From: Bradyrhizobium sp. BRP22
GTDB lineage: Bacteria > Pseudomonadota > Alphaproteobacteria > Rhizobiales > Xanthobacteraceae
Length of the DNA: 64,000 nt
Reading direction: 5' to 3'
Assembly: GCF_020194175.1 (NCBI RefSeq)
Contig: NZ_JADYVX010000006.1
Location: 248,001 to 312,000 of the forward strand
Shown one piece after another: positions 25,743 through 34,962 of the stretch. The position numbers and the translations under genes are program-made. How positions within the stretch are numbered: the stretch's first letter is position 1; every line of letters begins with the position of its first letter. The notes beneath the pieces are model-generated. The model searched no databases and was not told where the DNA came from. It saw only the letters and a list, made by a program, of their open reading frames with translations.

Positions 25743-26714
25743 ATGCTCGCATTCATCGCGCAACGAATTATGAAGGCGATCGTCGTGCTGCTCGCGATCG
25801 TCGTCCTGAACTTCTTCCTGATCCGGCTGGCGCCCGGCGACCCCGCGGTGGTGATGGCAGGTGAAGCCGGCGCCAGCGACCAGATCTTCGTCGCCCAGCT
25901 CCGCGAGAAATTCGGGCTCGATCAGCCATTGCCCGTGCAGCTCTATCGCTACGTCAAGGGCATCGTTACGTTCGACCTCGGGTTCTCCTTCCGCCAGCAA
26001 GCGCCGGTGTCGCAATTGATCCTCGAGCGATTGCCGGCAACGCTGCTGCTGACCGGAACCGCCTTTGCGATCTCGCTGCTATCAGGCGTGCTGTTCGGAA
26101 CATTGGCGGCGCGTCGCGCGGGCACCTGGGCCGACACCGCGATCACGATACTGGCGCTGATCTTCTACGCCACGCCGTTGTTCTGGGTCGCATTGATAGC
26201 GATCCTCCTGTTCTCGGTGACGATGGATTGGCTGCCGAGCTTCGGTTACGAGACGGTCGGCGCCAACTATACCGGCTTCGCCCATGTGCTCGACGTCGCC
26301 GCGCACCTGATCCTGCCGGCGATGACGATCGGCCTGTTTTTCATGGCGACCTACACCCGCATGACGCGCGCCTCGATGCTGGAAGTGAAGCGGCTCGATT
26401 TCGTCAAGACCGCGCGCGCCAAGGGCTTGCGCGACTCCGTGATCCAGCGCCGCCACGTCCTGCGCAACGCGCTATTGCCGGTGGTGACGCTTGCGGGCCT
26501 GCAGGCCGGCACGCTGGTCGGCGGCGCCGTGTTGACCGAGACCGTGTTCGCCTGGCCCGGCATCGGCCGGCTGATGTACGAGGCGCTGCTGCAGCGCGAC
26601 TATAACCTGTTGCTCGGCGTCTTCGTCGTCTGCTCGGCGATGGTGCTGGCGTTCAACCTGATCACCGACCTGATCTACCGCTCGGTCGATCCGCGGATCG
26701 AGTTTGCGGCATGA
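25743..26714 (+). CDS. Dpp/Opp-type ABC transporter permease (DppB-like)
   Basis: A 323-residue inner-membrane permease. The start (MLAFIAQRIMKAIVVLLAIVVLNFFLIRLAPGDPA) is the standard DppB N-terminus. The later EAA loop is SVIQRRHVLRNALLPVVTLAGLQAG, and GGAVLTETVFAWPGIGRLM is typical. It transports peptides, nickel or other substrates with the following two genes. The ATG at 25743 has AAAGG upstream. No periplasmic binding protein gene lies in the cluster, so substrate and receptor are unknown; the neighbouring acetylpolyamine deacetylase is a hint only. Confidence 0.93.
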   Translation: MLAFIAQRIMKAIVVLLAIVVLNFFLIRLAPGDPAVVMAGEAGASDQIFVAQLREKFGLDQPLPVQLYRYVKGIVTFDLGFSFRQQAPVSQLILERLPATLLLTGTAFAISLLSGVLFGTLAARRAGTWADTAITILALIFYATPLFWVALIAILLFSVTMDWLPSFGYETVGANYTGFAHVLDVAAHLILPAMTIGLFFMATYTRMTRASMLEVKRLDFVKTARAKGLRDSVIQRRHVLRNALLPVVTLAGLQAGTLVGGAVLTETVFAWPGIGRLMYEALLQRDYNLLLGVFVVCSAMVLAFNLITDLIYRSVDPRIEFAA

Positions 26715-27550
26715 AGCGGTTCTGGAAGCTGTTGCTGCGCAATCCCGGCGGATTGATCGGCTCGATCATTCTCCTGATCGCGATCGCGGTCGCGCTGTTC
26801 GGGCCGATGATGTTCCCGAATTCACCCTGGCGCATGGTGCAGCGGCCGTTCCTGCCGCCGTTCACGATGCCGGGCCTGCCGCTCGGCACCGACGCGCTTG
26901 GCCGCGACGTGTTCGCCGGCATCATCTATGGTGCCCGCGTCTCGCTGCTGGTCGGGCTGGTCTCGACGCTCGCGGCGCTCGCGGTCGGCATTCCCGTCGG
27001 CGCGCTCGCCGGCTATTTCGGCGGCCGGATCGGCGACGCCTTGATGCGCTTCACCGAGTTCTTCCAGACCGTGCCGAGCTTTGCGCTGGCGATCGTGCTG
27101 GTGGCGATCATGCAGCCCTCGATCGTGTCGATCGTGCTGGCGATCGCGATCGTGAGCTGGCCACCGGTGGCGCGGCTGGTGCGCGGCGAAGTGCTGTCGC
27201 TGCGCACACGGGAATATGTGCAGGCGGCGATCGTCACCGGACAGAGCCATAGCTGGATCATCTGGCGCGAGATCCTGCCCAATGCGCTCTCACCGGTCAT
27301 CGTGTTGGCCTCGCTGATGGTGGCGACCGCGATCCTGCTGGAATCCTCGCTCTCCTTCCTCGGCCTCGGCGATCCCAACCTGATGTCATGGGGCTACATG
27401 GTCGGCGCCGGCCGCACCGTGATCCGGCAGGCCTGGTGGATCACGGTGTTTCCCGGCATCGCCATCCTGGTTTCGGTGCTGGCGCTGAACCTGATCGGCG
27501 AAGGCCTCAACGATGCGCTCAATCCGCGCCTCAACAAGGATGGGCGCTGA
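26711..27550 (+). CDS. Dpp/Opp-type ABC transporter permease (DppC-like)
   Basis: A 279-residue permease that overlaps the previous gene by four bases (ATGA). It has the N-terminal helix GLIGSIILLIAIAVALFGPMM, the periplasmic PLGTDALGRDVFAGIIYGAR motif of DppC proteins and the EAA loop SHSWIIWREILPNALSPVIVLASL. It ends with GEGLNDALNPRLNK. It forms the transmembrane heterodimer with the upstream permease. Confidence 0.93.
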   Translation: MKRFWKLLLRNPGGLIGSIILLIAIAVALFGPMMFPNSPWRMVQRPFLPPFTMPGLPLGTDALGRDVFAGIIYGARVSLLVGLVSTLAALAVGIPVGALAGYFGGRIGDALMRFTEFFQTVPSFALAIVLVAIMQPSIVSIVLAIAIVSWPPVARLVRGEVLSLRTREYVQAAIVTGQSHSWIIWREILPNALSPVIVLASLMVATAILLESSLSFLGLGDPNLMSWGYMVGAGRTVIRQAWWITVFPGIAILVSVLALNLIGEGLNDALNPRLNKDGR

Positions 27551-27552
27551 GC

Positions 27553-29235
27553 ATGTCCGCGAGCACGCCCGTCGTGGTCATCAAGGACCTTACGCTCGCG
27601 CTGCCGCCGGGCGCCGACCGCGCCTACGCAGTCGATGGCGTATCGTTCGACCTCACCCCCGGCAAGATCCTCTGCGTCGTCGGCGAATCCGGCTCCGGCA
27701 AATCGATGTGCGCTCACGCGTTGATGGGCCTGCTGCCCGACACCATCGGCCGCGACGCCGGCGAGATCCTGTTCGAGGGACAAAACCTGCTGCGGCTGGA
27801 TGAAGACCAATGGCTCGGCCTACGCGGCCGCCACATCGCCATGGTGTTCCAGGAGCCGATGACGGCACTCAATCCGTTGATGCGGATCGGCGACCAGATC
27901 GCGGAGATGTTCGAGGCGCATGGCCTATTGACGCCCAGGCAGCGCAAGCAGAAGGCGCTCAGCCTGCTACGCGAGGTCGGGCTGCCCGATCCGGAAAGAA
28001 CCGTGCGCGCCTATCCGCATCAACTCTCCGGCGGCCAGCGCCAGCGCGCGATGATCGCGATGGCGCTTGCGCTCGCGCCGGCGGTGCTGGTCGCGGACGA
28101 GCCGACCACCGCGCTCGACGTCACGACGCAGGCGCAGATCCTGAAACTGATCCGTGACCTGCAGCGCCGTCGCAACATGGCGGTGATGTTCATCACCCAT
28201 GATTTCGGCGTCGTCGCCGATATTGCCGACCGCGTCGTCGTACTTCAGCACGGCAAGGTGATCGAACAGGGCTCGGCCGATGATGTGCTGCAGCGTCCGC
28301 AGCACGCTTACACGCGCGCTTTGCTCGCCGCGGTGCCGTCGATCGAGCCGCCGCCGCGCCCTCCGCTCGTCGACCGTCCCAAGGCGATCGAGGTGATTGG
28401 GCTCGACAAGACCTATGTCTCCGGCGGCGGCTGGTTCCAGCCAGAGCGTCGCGTGCAGGCGGCCAAGGCCGTCAACTTCAATATCCTGCAGGGCGAGACG
28501 CTTGGCCTTGTCGGCGAATCCGGTTCCGGCAAGTCTTCGGTCGCGCGCCTTGTCATGCGCCTGATCGAGCCGGACCAGGGCACGGTCCGTCTCGGCGATA
28601 CCGACTTCACCGCGATCGGCGGCAAGGAATTGCGCAAGGAACGCAGCCGCATCCAGATGATCTTCCAGGATCCGTTTGCCTCGCTCAATCCGCGCCGCAA
28701 GGTCGGCAACATCATCGCGGACGGGCCGATCGCGCACGGCACCGCCCCTGATCTGGCGCGGCAGCGCGCCCGCGATCTGCTCGGCATGGTCGGCCTCAAC
28801 GTCAATGCGATGGACCGTTTTCCGCATGAGTTCTCCGGCGGCCAGCGCCAGCGCATCGGCATCGCCCGCGCGCTGGCGCTCGAGCCCGAAATTTTGGTCG
28901 CGGACGAAGCGGTCTCCGCGCTCGACGTCTCCGTGCAGGCGCAGGTTCTCAATCTACTCGAGGACCTCAAGGCGCGCCTCGGGCTGTCGATGCTGTTCAT
29001 CACCCATGATCTGCGCGTCGCAGCCCAGATCTGCGACCGCATCGCGGTGATGCAGCGCGGCGAGATCGTGGAGCTCAGGCCCGCGGCCGCGCTGTTCGCG
29101 GCGCCCGAGCATCCCTACACGCGCGAGCTGCTGGCCGCCGTGCCCGGCCGGACATCGCCGAACCAGGAGTTAGAGCAAGATGCGGAAACGTGGAGACCGG
29201 TTTTCCGAAAAGATCATGCTCCAACAAGGAGCTAG
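27553..29235 (+). CDS. Fused dual ATPase of the Dpp/Opp-type ABC transporter (DppD-DppF fusion)
   Basis: A 560-residue protein with two ABC ATPase domains in tandem. Domain 1 (about 8-255) has [16 protein letters not shown] and [11 protein letters not shown]. Domain 2 (about 275-525) has [24 protein letters not shown] and [12 protein letters not shown]. Each domain is followed by the Opp-type C-terminal motif ([25 protein letters not shown]). It energises the two upstream permeases. The last 22 residues (from about 29170) are translated from a dispersed intergenic repeat rather than from conserved ATPase sequence, so the original stop was probably lost. The start ATG is three bases after the permease stop. 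Confidence 0.92.
   Translation: MSASTPVVVIKDLTLALPPGADRAYAVDGVSFDLTPGKILCVVGESGSGKSMCAHALMGLLPDTIGRDAGEILFEGQNLLRLDEDQWLGLRGRHIAMVFQEPMTALNPLMRIGDQIAEMFEAHGLLTPRQRKQKALSLLREVGLPDPERTVRAYPHQLSGGQRQRAMIAMALALAPAVLVADEPTTALDVTTQAQILKLIRDLQRRRNMAVMFITHDFGVVADIADRVVVLQHGKVIEQGSADDVLQRPQHAYTRALLAAVPSIEPPPRPPLVDRPKAIEVIGLDKTYVSGGGWFQPERRVQAAKAVNFNILQGETLGLVGESGSGKSSVARLVMRLIEPDQGTVRLGDTDFTAIGGKELRKERSRIQMIFQDPFASLNPRRKVGNIIADGPIAHGTAPDLARQRARDLLGMVGLNVNAMDRFPHEFSGGQRQRIGIARALALEPEILVADEAVSALDVSVQAQVLNLLEDLKARLGLSMLFITHDLRVAAQICDRIAVMQRGEIVELRPAAALFAAPEHPYTRELLAAVPGRTSPNQELEQDAETWRPVFRKDHAPTRS
29171..29222. repeat. Dispersed repeat (family D-related) inside the 3' end of the ATPase gene
   Basis: TAGAGCAAGATGCGGAAACG, TGGAGACCGGTTTTCCGAAA and AGATCATGCTCCAACAAGGA form a common Bradyrhizobium-type intergenic element. 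It has inverted ends (AGAGCAAGAT / ATCATGCTC) and shares GTGGA-N2-CCGGTT with family D. Here it is read as coding sequence. Confidence 0.7.
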
Positions 29236-29238
29236 ACC

Positions 29239-30732
29239 TTACGCCACCGCGTGATAGTCCGGCGCCGAAGCAAGGAAGCGCGCATAGGCATCGGCATCCG
29301 GCGGCGTGAATTTTTCGGCGAGCGGATTGCGCCGGCGGATGGTCGTCCCGATATCCGCCAGCAGCTCGTCGAAGTGGCGGTAATGATACGGCGCGACGCA
29401 AAGTCCGCCATAGATGCCGGCCGCCGGCCGTTCGACCCGTTTGAAGTGAAGCATCATGGCGATGTTCTCCTTCATCTCCGCCGCGGTCGGCTGCCGCGCA
29501 AGCTGGCCGTCGGCGTAGCGCACCAGCCAGTTGGCGGCCAGCTCGGCGCAAAGCACCGTGCAGAAGCTGGAATTGAATCCGACGAATCCCATGTCCGGCA
29601 GATCCGGATTGGCGATCAGGCGATAGAGCCGATACTGCCCGTCAGGCTCGACCAGCTTGCTGCGGTAGCTGTCGGGCAGGAACGGGACGCCAAGCTTGTA
29701 GCCGATCGCAAGCACCGCCACATCCGCCGGCACGCGCTCGCCCCCGCTCATCACTATGCTGTCGCCATCATAGTGATCGAAGGTGCCGCGGATCGCCTTG
29801 ATGCGGCCATCCGCCACCATCGGATAGAAGCCGGGCGTTGCAATCGGCACCGAGCAATTGATGCCGTCCTCGATCGGCTGCTTCGGCACCATGTCGCACT
29901 GCTTCAGCTTGAGCTGCGCCTTCAACAGGCTCTCGAGCCCACGCCAATTCGCCCAGACCAGCGGCCTGGCCACCGCATGTGCGAGCCGGGACAATGGACC
30001 GATACCCCAGCCCCGAAACATCTCTTCCTGCGCGCGGATGTAGAGGATGCGCTTGAAGTTGACCAGGCCGCCGACGAAATAGGGAATGCGCCACACCGGC
30101 TCGCGATAGACGATAGTGACTTCGGCCGCGCCCGAGTTGACCGCGTTGACGGCAATGTCGGTCGCCGACTTCGAGCCGCCGAGCACCACCACTCTCCGCC
30201 CCCTTGCGATCGCCGCATCATTGTATTGCGAGGAATGCAGGATCCTGCCGCCCTGTGCCTTGAATGCGTCCTCGCCGGGAAGGCTGAGGGTTCGCGGCTC
30301 GTTGAACTGGCCGGTGCAGACCGCGACGAAATCGAAATCCTCATGGCTTACGCTGTCGTCGCGTGCGCGAAGCGTGAGCGTCCAGCCCGGCCTGCCATCG
30401 GCGCGGCGAGCCATTGCCGCCACAGCGGTGTCGAAGCGCATGGCCCCGTCGAGCCCATGCTCGTGCGCATAGCCGCGCAAATAGGCGTGGACCTGCGGCC
30501 CCTTCGGCCATTCCGGATAGGAGTCCGGCATCGCCCTGTCGGTGTAGCGATAGAGATCCTTCGGACTCTGGGTCTGGACCTCGGGATAGGACCGCGCCGG
30601 CTCCCAGACGCCACCGAGATCGCCACTGCGCTCGACGATGGTGACCCGGTGCCCGCGTTCGGAAAACGCCTTGGCCGCGGCGAGCCCGGAAACGCCGGCG
30701 CCGATGATGCAAACATGCTTCTGCTTGACCAT
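29239..30732 (-). CDS. Flavin-containing monooxygenase
   Basis: A 497-residue FAD/NADPH enzyme of the FMO/Baeyer-Villiger group. FAD-binding GAGVSGLAAAKAF is at about 10-22. An FMO fingerprint-like segment (YNDAAIARGRRVVVLGGSKSA) contains the NADPH-binding GGSKSA. A late ATG motif equivalent, VLAIGYKLGVPFLPD, is also present. It oxygenates nucleophilic nitrogen or sulfur or carbonyl compounds; the substrate is unknown. The ATG at 30732 has CGGAG upstream and gives a normal N-terminus (MVKQKHVCIIGAG). It lies directly after the repeat that ends the ABC operon and is read convergently to it. Confidence 0.9.
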   Translation of the reverse strand: MVKQKHVCIIGAGVSGLAAAKAFSERGHRVTIVERSGDLGGVWEPARSYPEVQTQSPKDLYRYTDRAMPDSYPEWPKGPQVHAYLRGYAHEHGLDGAMRFDTAVAAMARRADGRPGWTLTLRARDDSVSHEDFDFVAVCTGQFNEPRTLSLPGEDAFKAQGGRILHSSQYNDAAIARGRRVVVLGGSKSATDIAVNAVNSGAAEVTIVYREPVWRIPYFVGGLVNFKRILYIRAQEEMFRGWGIGPLSRLAHAVARPLVWANWRGLESLLKAQLKLKQCDMVPKQPIEDGINCSVPIATPGFYPMVADGRIKAIRGTFDHYDGDSIVMSGGERVPADVAVLAIGYKLGVPFLPDSYRSKLVEPDGQYRLYRLIANPDLPDMGFVGFNSSFCTVLCAELAANWLVRYADGQLARQPTAAEMKENIAMMLHFKRVERPAAGIYGGLCVAPYHYRHFDELLADIGTTIRRRNPLAEKFTPPDADAYARFLASAPDYHAVA

Positions 30733-30848
30733 GTGGATGCTCCGGAAAATCGACAACCCGTGGGAATGTACGCGCACGCCGCCGTCAGCGCCGGACACGA
30801 TCCCGGCAACTGCACTGCGTCCGATGTTGGCCCGCTACGGGGGCAAGG

Positions 30849-31298
30849 TCAGTCGTTGGCTTCCGGCGGCAGGAAATTCACCTCGTGCTCGGCGGAAATG
30901 CGCACCACCTCTGCCGGATCCTGCAGATTGTGCAGCTTGTCGAACAACGCCTCCAGCTTCTGCATCGGCGAGACCCAGAACAATGCGCGCGCCGGTTTGT
31001 CCGACTTGTTGAAATAGCCGTGAGGAATGCCGCGGGGCATGCGCACGAGATCGCCGGCCTCGGCTTTCACCCAGACGCCGTCGAGCTTGAGGTCGAGCGT
31101 GCCTTTCTGCACCAGGATGAATTCGTCCTGGGTCGGATGGACGTGCACCGGCACGAACTGGCCGGGATCGCTGTTGGTCTCGAATGCGAAGGTCGAGTCG
31201 GTGACCGCCTTCGGGAAATAGACCTGACCCAGGATATTCCAGGTCTTGCCGCCATAGCCCGTGCCGTTCCGCGTGATGCCTTTCTCGAGCGCACCCAT
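30849..31298 (-). CDS. Cupin domain protein
   Basis: A 149-residue single-domain cupin. The metal-binding motif 1 is PVHVHPTQDEFILVQKG and motif 2 is GDLVRMPRGIPHGYFN, so the His/Glu/His set for a metal is complete. The C-terminus is helical (KLEALFDKLHNLQDPAEVVRI). This form is seen in quercetinase-like or sugar-isomerase-like stand-alone cupins; the reaction cannot be assigned. The ATG at 31298 has GGAGGTGG upstream. It precedes the monooxygenase gene on the same strand by 117 bp and may be coexpressed with it. Confidence 0.82.
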   Translation of the reverse strand: MGALEKGITRNGTGYGGKTWNILGQVYFPKAVTDSTFAFETNSDPGQFVPVHVHPTQDEFILVQKGTLDLKLDGVWVKAEAGDLVRMPRGIPHGYFNKSDKPARALFWVSPMQKLEALFDKLHNLQDPAEVVRISAEHEVNFLPPEAND

Positions 31299-31552
31299 TC
31301 CGCCACCTCCATGTCTGGACTGCACCGCGCCCGTCAGGCTGTCGCCCGCGCGACGGCTTGTCTAGCCGATAAACGAATCCCGCGGCCACGAAGCGCATGT
31401 TGCGCTGCAGGAGGAGCCGCCGCTGCCCAACCGCCCGGCAAAGGGTCGCATAGCGATCGGGCAGACTGCGCACCGAAACCGCGTTTCCCCGCACCGAGAG
31501 ATGCATTAGGCTGCCGATATTTTAAACCTCAAGCAACTCCGCGGTGGTTGCG

Positions 31553-32557
31553 ATGAACGCAGGTGCCTTGGCCAACGCCCGGCTCGCGGATTTCGCCCGC
31601 GTCTCGACCACCAGTGTCGATGACGCCGCCGAGGCGATCGGACGGATTTTCTGCCCGCACGAACTGAAGCCGGTCGGCCGTTCGGAGCGAGATTTCAGCG
31701 CCCAGCACAATTGCGCCGCCTTTGACGGATTTTCGGTGAACCATGTCGCCTACGGCGGATCGGTCTCCATCGATCCCGGCTGCCTCGACCGGTTCTTCCT
31801 GTTGCAGATACCACTACATGGTTGTGCTGAAATACGGACTGCGGCGCGCGAGGTGACGACCAAGCCTGGAGCAGCGGCATCGCTGCTGTCGCCGACCATC
31901 CCGACGCAGATGACGTGGCGGCAGGATTGCGCCCAGCTCATCCTGCTGCTCGAACGCAAGCTGGTGGAACACCGCGCGGCCGCGCTCGCGGGGACAGCAA
32001 CGAGAGCGGTGGAGTTCGATCCGTCGGTCGACCTTACTGCACCGTTTGGACATGCGCTTCAGACGGGGATCGGGGACCTCGTCGATCTCGCCGAGAGCCT
32101 TGGTCCAGCGAAGCGCCTGTCAGCTCTGGCGGCGGCCGATTGGCGAGAACGATTGCTGAATGTCCTACTCAACGGACAGCATCATAGCCTGAGCCGCGCC
32201 ATCGCCATCTTCGAAGGCCGCGTCGAGACGCAGCCGGCGGCGCTGAAGCGGGCGCGCGCCTGGCTCGAGGCGCAGGCCGATGAGCCGCTCGATCTTTCGC
32301 GGCTTGCCGATGCTGCCGGCGTCGGCATTCGCGCACTACAGCTTGGCTTCCGCCGGCATTTCGGGACGACGATCTCGGCGATGCTGCAGGACATCCGGCT
32401 CGCCCGGCTCAATGCCCGGCTGAAAGACGCAAAGCCGGATGAGCGCGTGGTCGACATCGCCTTCGATCTCGGCTTCACCCATCTGAGCCGGATGGCAAGT
32501 GCCTATCGCGCAAAGTTCGGCGAGAGCCCGTCAGCAACGTTGCGACGCCCGAGCTAA
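31553..32557 (+). CDS. AraC family transcriptional regulator
   Basis: A 334-residue regulator. Residues 30 to about 190 form an AraC_binding_2-type domain (GRIFCPHELKPVG, FLLQIPLHGCAEI). The last 100 form two helix-turn-helix units (LSRLADAAGVGIRALQLGFRRHFG, VVDIAFDLGFTHLSRMASAYRAKFGESP), the AraC/XylS signature. GTG at 31544 or ATG at 31553 could be the start; I use the ATG. It is divergent from the cupin-monooxygenase pair with about 250 bp between, a space in which I see no other feature, and may regulate that pair. Confidence 0.88.
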   Translation: MNAGALANARLADFARVSTTSVDDAAEAIGRIFCPHELKPVGRSERDFSAQHNCAAFDGFSVNHVAYGGSVSIDPGCLDRFFLLQIPLHGCAEIRTAAREVTTKPGAAASLLSPTIPTQMTWRQDCAQLILLLERKLVEHRAAALAGTATRAVEFDPSVDLTAPFGHALQTGIGDLVDLAESLGPAKRLSALAAADWRERLLNVLLNGQHHSLSRAIAIFEGRVETQPAALKRARAWLEAQADEPLDLSRLADAAGVGIRALQLGFRRHFGTTISAMLQDIRLARLNARLKDAKPDERVVDIAFDLGFTHLSRMASAYRAKFGESPSATLRRPS

Positions 32558-32571
32558 CTTCAACCGAGTGG

Positions 32572-32784
32572 TTATGAGGGAAAATCTGCCGAGTCGATCC
32601 GGATGCGGTCAGCGTGCAGCGACCAGTCACACAGCGCCTGCGCTTCGCAGAATTTCTGCTTGGCCATCTCCGCGGCCTGACCTTCGTTCAAGGCATTAAT
32701 CTCCAGCGAACTCTGGCAAACCTCCCTTTCGCGACCGTTGTCACCAAGCACGTCCTTCATGAAGCTAACGACGAATCGTGACAT
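32572..32784 (-). CDS. Small hypothetical protein (70 residues)
   Basis: A soluble 70-residue protein with three cysteines (CQSSLE, FCEAQALCDW) and an amphipathic middle helix (NEGQAAEMAKQKFCEA). I do not recognise a named family, but the composition and codon use look like a real protein. A strong ribosome site (AGGAGG) stands seven bases before the ATG at 32784. It is convergent with the AraC gene. The region 32785-32996 upstream is relatively A+T-rich and holds no other gene that I can see. Confidence 0.65.
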   Translation of the reverse strand: MSRFVVSFMKDVLGDNGREREVCQSSLEINALNEGQAAEMAKQKFCEAQALCDWSLHADRIRIDSADFPS

Positions 32785-32996
32785 GGGAGCCTCCTGCTAC
32801 TCGGGTAGCGTCGGACTATTGGATACTAGCATCTTGGAAAAATGATTTGAGGAAAATCAAGACCGATGAGCGCCCGTCGTGCAGCGACGCCGGGCACCAG
32901 CGATCGGGGCAGGCTGGCTGCCCCGATCCCCTACGGTTCCACGTCCTGCCCGGCGCCATATTCGACAGCGGATTTGACTAAAAATCAGCGATGTCC

Positions 32997-34046
32997 CTAC
33001 TCCGGCGCAAACCCGAACGCCCGTTCGAAGCGCCTGGTGTAAGCCGGCCAGACCTCGGGATTGATGATCCGTGGCGGCCGCTTGCCGTCGAGCGCGTCGA
33101 GGATCTGCTCGGCGGCGATTCGGCCCATGTTCTCGCGCGCCTCCCGGGTGACGCCGGCCGTATGCGGACTGGCGAGCACATTGTCGAACTGCAGCAGCGG
33201 ATGCTCCGGCGGCGGCGGTTCCTTGGCCCAGACGTCGAGGCCGGCGCCGGCGATGCGCTTGTTGCGCAGCGCATCCTCAAGCGCGTCCTCGTCGTGGATG
33301 AAGCCGCGTGCCGTGGTGATGAAGAACGCGTGCGGCTGCATCAGCCCGAATTCGCGCCCGCCGATCATGCCGCGGCTTTCCTTCGTCAGCGGGCAACTGA
33401 TCGAGACATAGTCGGCACGGCGCAGGAGCTCGTCGAGCTCGACCTTCTCTCCTCCCCGCTTCGCCATCTCCTCGGGGGTCAAATAGGGATCGTAGGCGAT
33501 CACCTTCATGTGCAGGAGCCCCCGGCAGAGCTCGGCGATGCGGCGGCCGACATTGCCGAGGCCGATGATGCCGATGGTCTTGCCCTGCGCCTCGTTGCCG
33601 ATCAGCGCATTGCGGTTGACATCCCGCTGGCGCCGCAACACGCGATCGGATTCGATGATGCGCTTGGACAGGGTCAGCAGCATCCCCAGCGCGTGCTCGG
33701 CGACGGAATTGGCGTTGCCGCCGGATTGGTTGACCACCAGCACGCCGGCCGCGGTGCAGGCCTCGACGTCGACGGGATCGAAACCCGCCCCGTTGGAGGA
33801 GACGATCAGGAGGTTCGGCGTGCGGCGGAGCAGGTCGCGGTCGACATGGAAGTGCCTGGCAAGCTCGTCGCGGGCCGCGCCGATCTGGTAGGCATGCGCG
33901 GCTTCGAGGATGGGTGCTGCGACCTCGTCGGGGCTCTCGTTCTCCAGCCGGTCGAGCCGCACGTCGGGGCGGGCCTTGAGGATTTCCGCGTAGATGTTGT
34001 GGGCGAGGTATTTGACGTAGAAGACGCGCTTGTTGTTGACGGTCAT
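32997..34046 (-). CDS. D-2-hydroxyacid dehydrogenase, NAD-binding
   Basis: A 349-residue enzyme of the D-isomer specific 2-hydroxyacid dehydrogenase family. The nucleotide-binding loop is GIIGLGNVGRRIAELC. The catalytic Arg is in TTARGFIHDEDALEDAL, Glu in AGAGLDVWAKEPPPPEHPL and His in ASPHTAGVTREA. It could reduce glyoxylate or hydroxypyruvate, or act on another 2-keto acid. ATG at 34046 has AGAAGGA upstream and replaces a TTG four codons earlier. It ends the three-gene unit that begins with the Bug-type protein at 35928. Confidence 0.9.
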   Translation of the reverse strand: MTVNNKRVFYVKYLAHNIYAEILKARPDVRLDRLENESPDEVAAPILEAAHAYQIGAARDELARHFHVDRDLLRRTPNLLIVSSNGAGFDPVDVEACTAAGVLVVNQSGGNANSVAEHALGMLLTLSKRIIESDRVLRRQRDVNRNALIGNEAQGKTIGIIGLGNVGRRIAELCRGLLHMKVIAYDPYLTPEEMAKRGGEKVELDELLRRADYVSISCPLTKESRGMIGGREFGLMQPHAFFITTARGFIHDEDALEDALRNKRIAGAGLDVWAKEPPPPEHPLLQFDNVLASPHTAGVTREARENMGRIAAEQILDALDGKRPPRIINPEVWPAYTRRFERAFGFAPE

Positions 34047-34061
34047 GTCCTTCTGCAACTT

Positions 34062-34958
34062 TCAGTTCGGGAAACCATAGAGTCTTGCTGGATTGGCAAC
34101 GAGAATGCGCCGCCGCGTCGGCTCATCCGGTGTCCATTGCTGGAACAGGTCGAGCAGATAGCCGGCATCCGGCATCTCGCCCTCGACCCGCGGATGTGGC
34201 CAGTCGCCGCCCCAGACCAGACGTTCGGGATTCGTCTTCACCAGCGCCTCGTGGAACGGCCGCGCATCGGGATAATCCGGCGCCTGCTGGCTGAGCCGGT
34301 GCGCACCTGAAAGCTTCGCCCAGCACCAGCCGTCGCCGACTGCGCGCAGCAGGCTCTGGAACCCTTCGGTGCCGGTACCGGCGCAGGCATCGGTACGGCC
34401 CATATGGTCGATCACAACAGGCAGGCGGAAGGATTTCAACAATGGGATCGTCTCCGGCAAGTCCTTGACGTCGATCCAGAGCTGGAGGTGCCAGCCGAGT
34501 TCCGCCATCACAGGCGCGAGCCTCTCGGCTTCTGTCAGTGGGATGCCGCCACGATAATGCAACTGGCCGCCGCGGAAGAAATGATTGAAGCGCAGGCCGC
34601 GAACGCCGATCGCGTTCCATTCGTGCAGCGTCGCCGGCGCGACGCCGGCGTCGGCCACCGCGACGCCGCGCAGCCGATCGGGCGTGCGCCGGAGCGCATC
34701 CAGCATTGCGGCATTGTCGCGCCCGTGCGCACTCCCCTGCACCAGCACGCCGCGCGCAAAGCCAAGGGTGTCGAGCATGCGAAGATACCTTTCCAGCGGC
34801 GCGTCGGGAGGCGTGTAGCTGCGATCCTCCGCATAAGGAAATCGATCGGACGGACCGAACACGTGGGCATGGGTATCGCACGCGCCCGGCGGCAGCGGCA
34901 GCTTCGGAGGGCTGACCTCGCGCGGCGGCAGGCAGGCGGGAATGGCTGAAGCGGTCAT
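34062..34958 (-). CDS. Amidohydrolase-2 family hydrolase (LigI/2-pyrone-4,6-dicarboxylate lactonase-like)
   Basis: A 298-residue TIM-barrel metal hydrolase. The N-terminal metal motif is CDTHAHVFGP, a conserved H occurs in VVIDHMGRTD, and the C-terminal barrel residues are VWGGDWPHPRVEG. These resemble LigI, which opens pyrone dicarboxylate lactones, and related lactonases. The substrate is not certain. It lies 15 bp upstream of the hydroxyacid dehydrogenase gene and four bases downstream of the Bug-type binding protein gene, so the three form an operon for an organic acid or lactone. Confidence 0.85.
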   Translation of the reverse strand: MTASAIPACLPPREVSPPKLPLPPGACDTHAHVFGPSDRFPYAEDRSYTPPDAPLERYLRMLDTLGFARGVLVQGSAHGRDNAAMLDALRRTPDRLRGVAVADAGVAPATLHEWNAIGVRGLRFNHFFRGGQLHYRGGIPLTEAERLAPVMAELGWHLQLWIDVKDLPETIPLLKSFRLPVVIDHMGRTDACAGTGTEGFQSLLRAVGDGWCWAKLSGAHRLSQQAPDYPDARPFHEALVKTNPERLVWGGDWPHPRVEGEMPDAGYLLDLFQQWTPDEPTRRRILVANPARLYGFPN

Positions 34959-34962
34959 CGCG

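Noticed and set aside
29251..31017. 588-codon open frame on the plus strand opposite the monooxygenase
   Set aside because: It spans two genes on the other strand and shows no domain pattern.
32991..34310. 439-codon open frame on the plus strand opposite the hydroxyacid dehydrogenase
   Set aside because: It mirrors the dehydrogenase and part of the amidohydrolase gene; no ribosome site and no domain.
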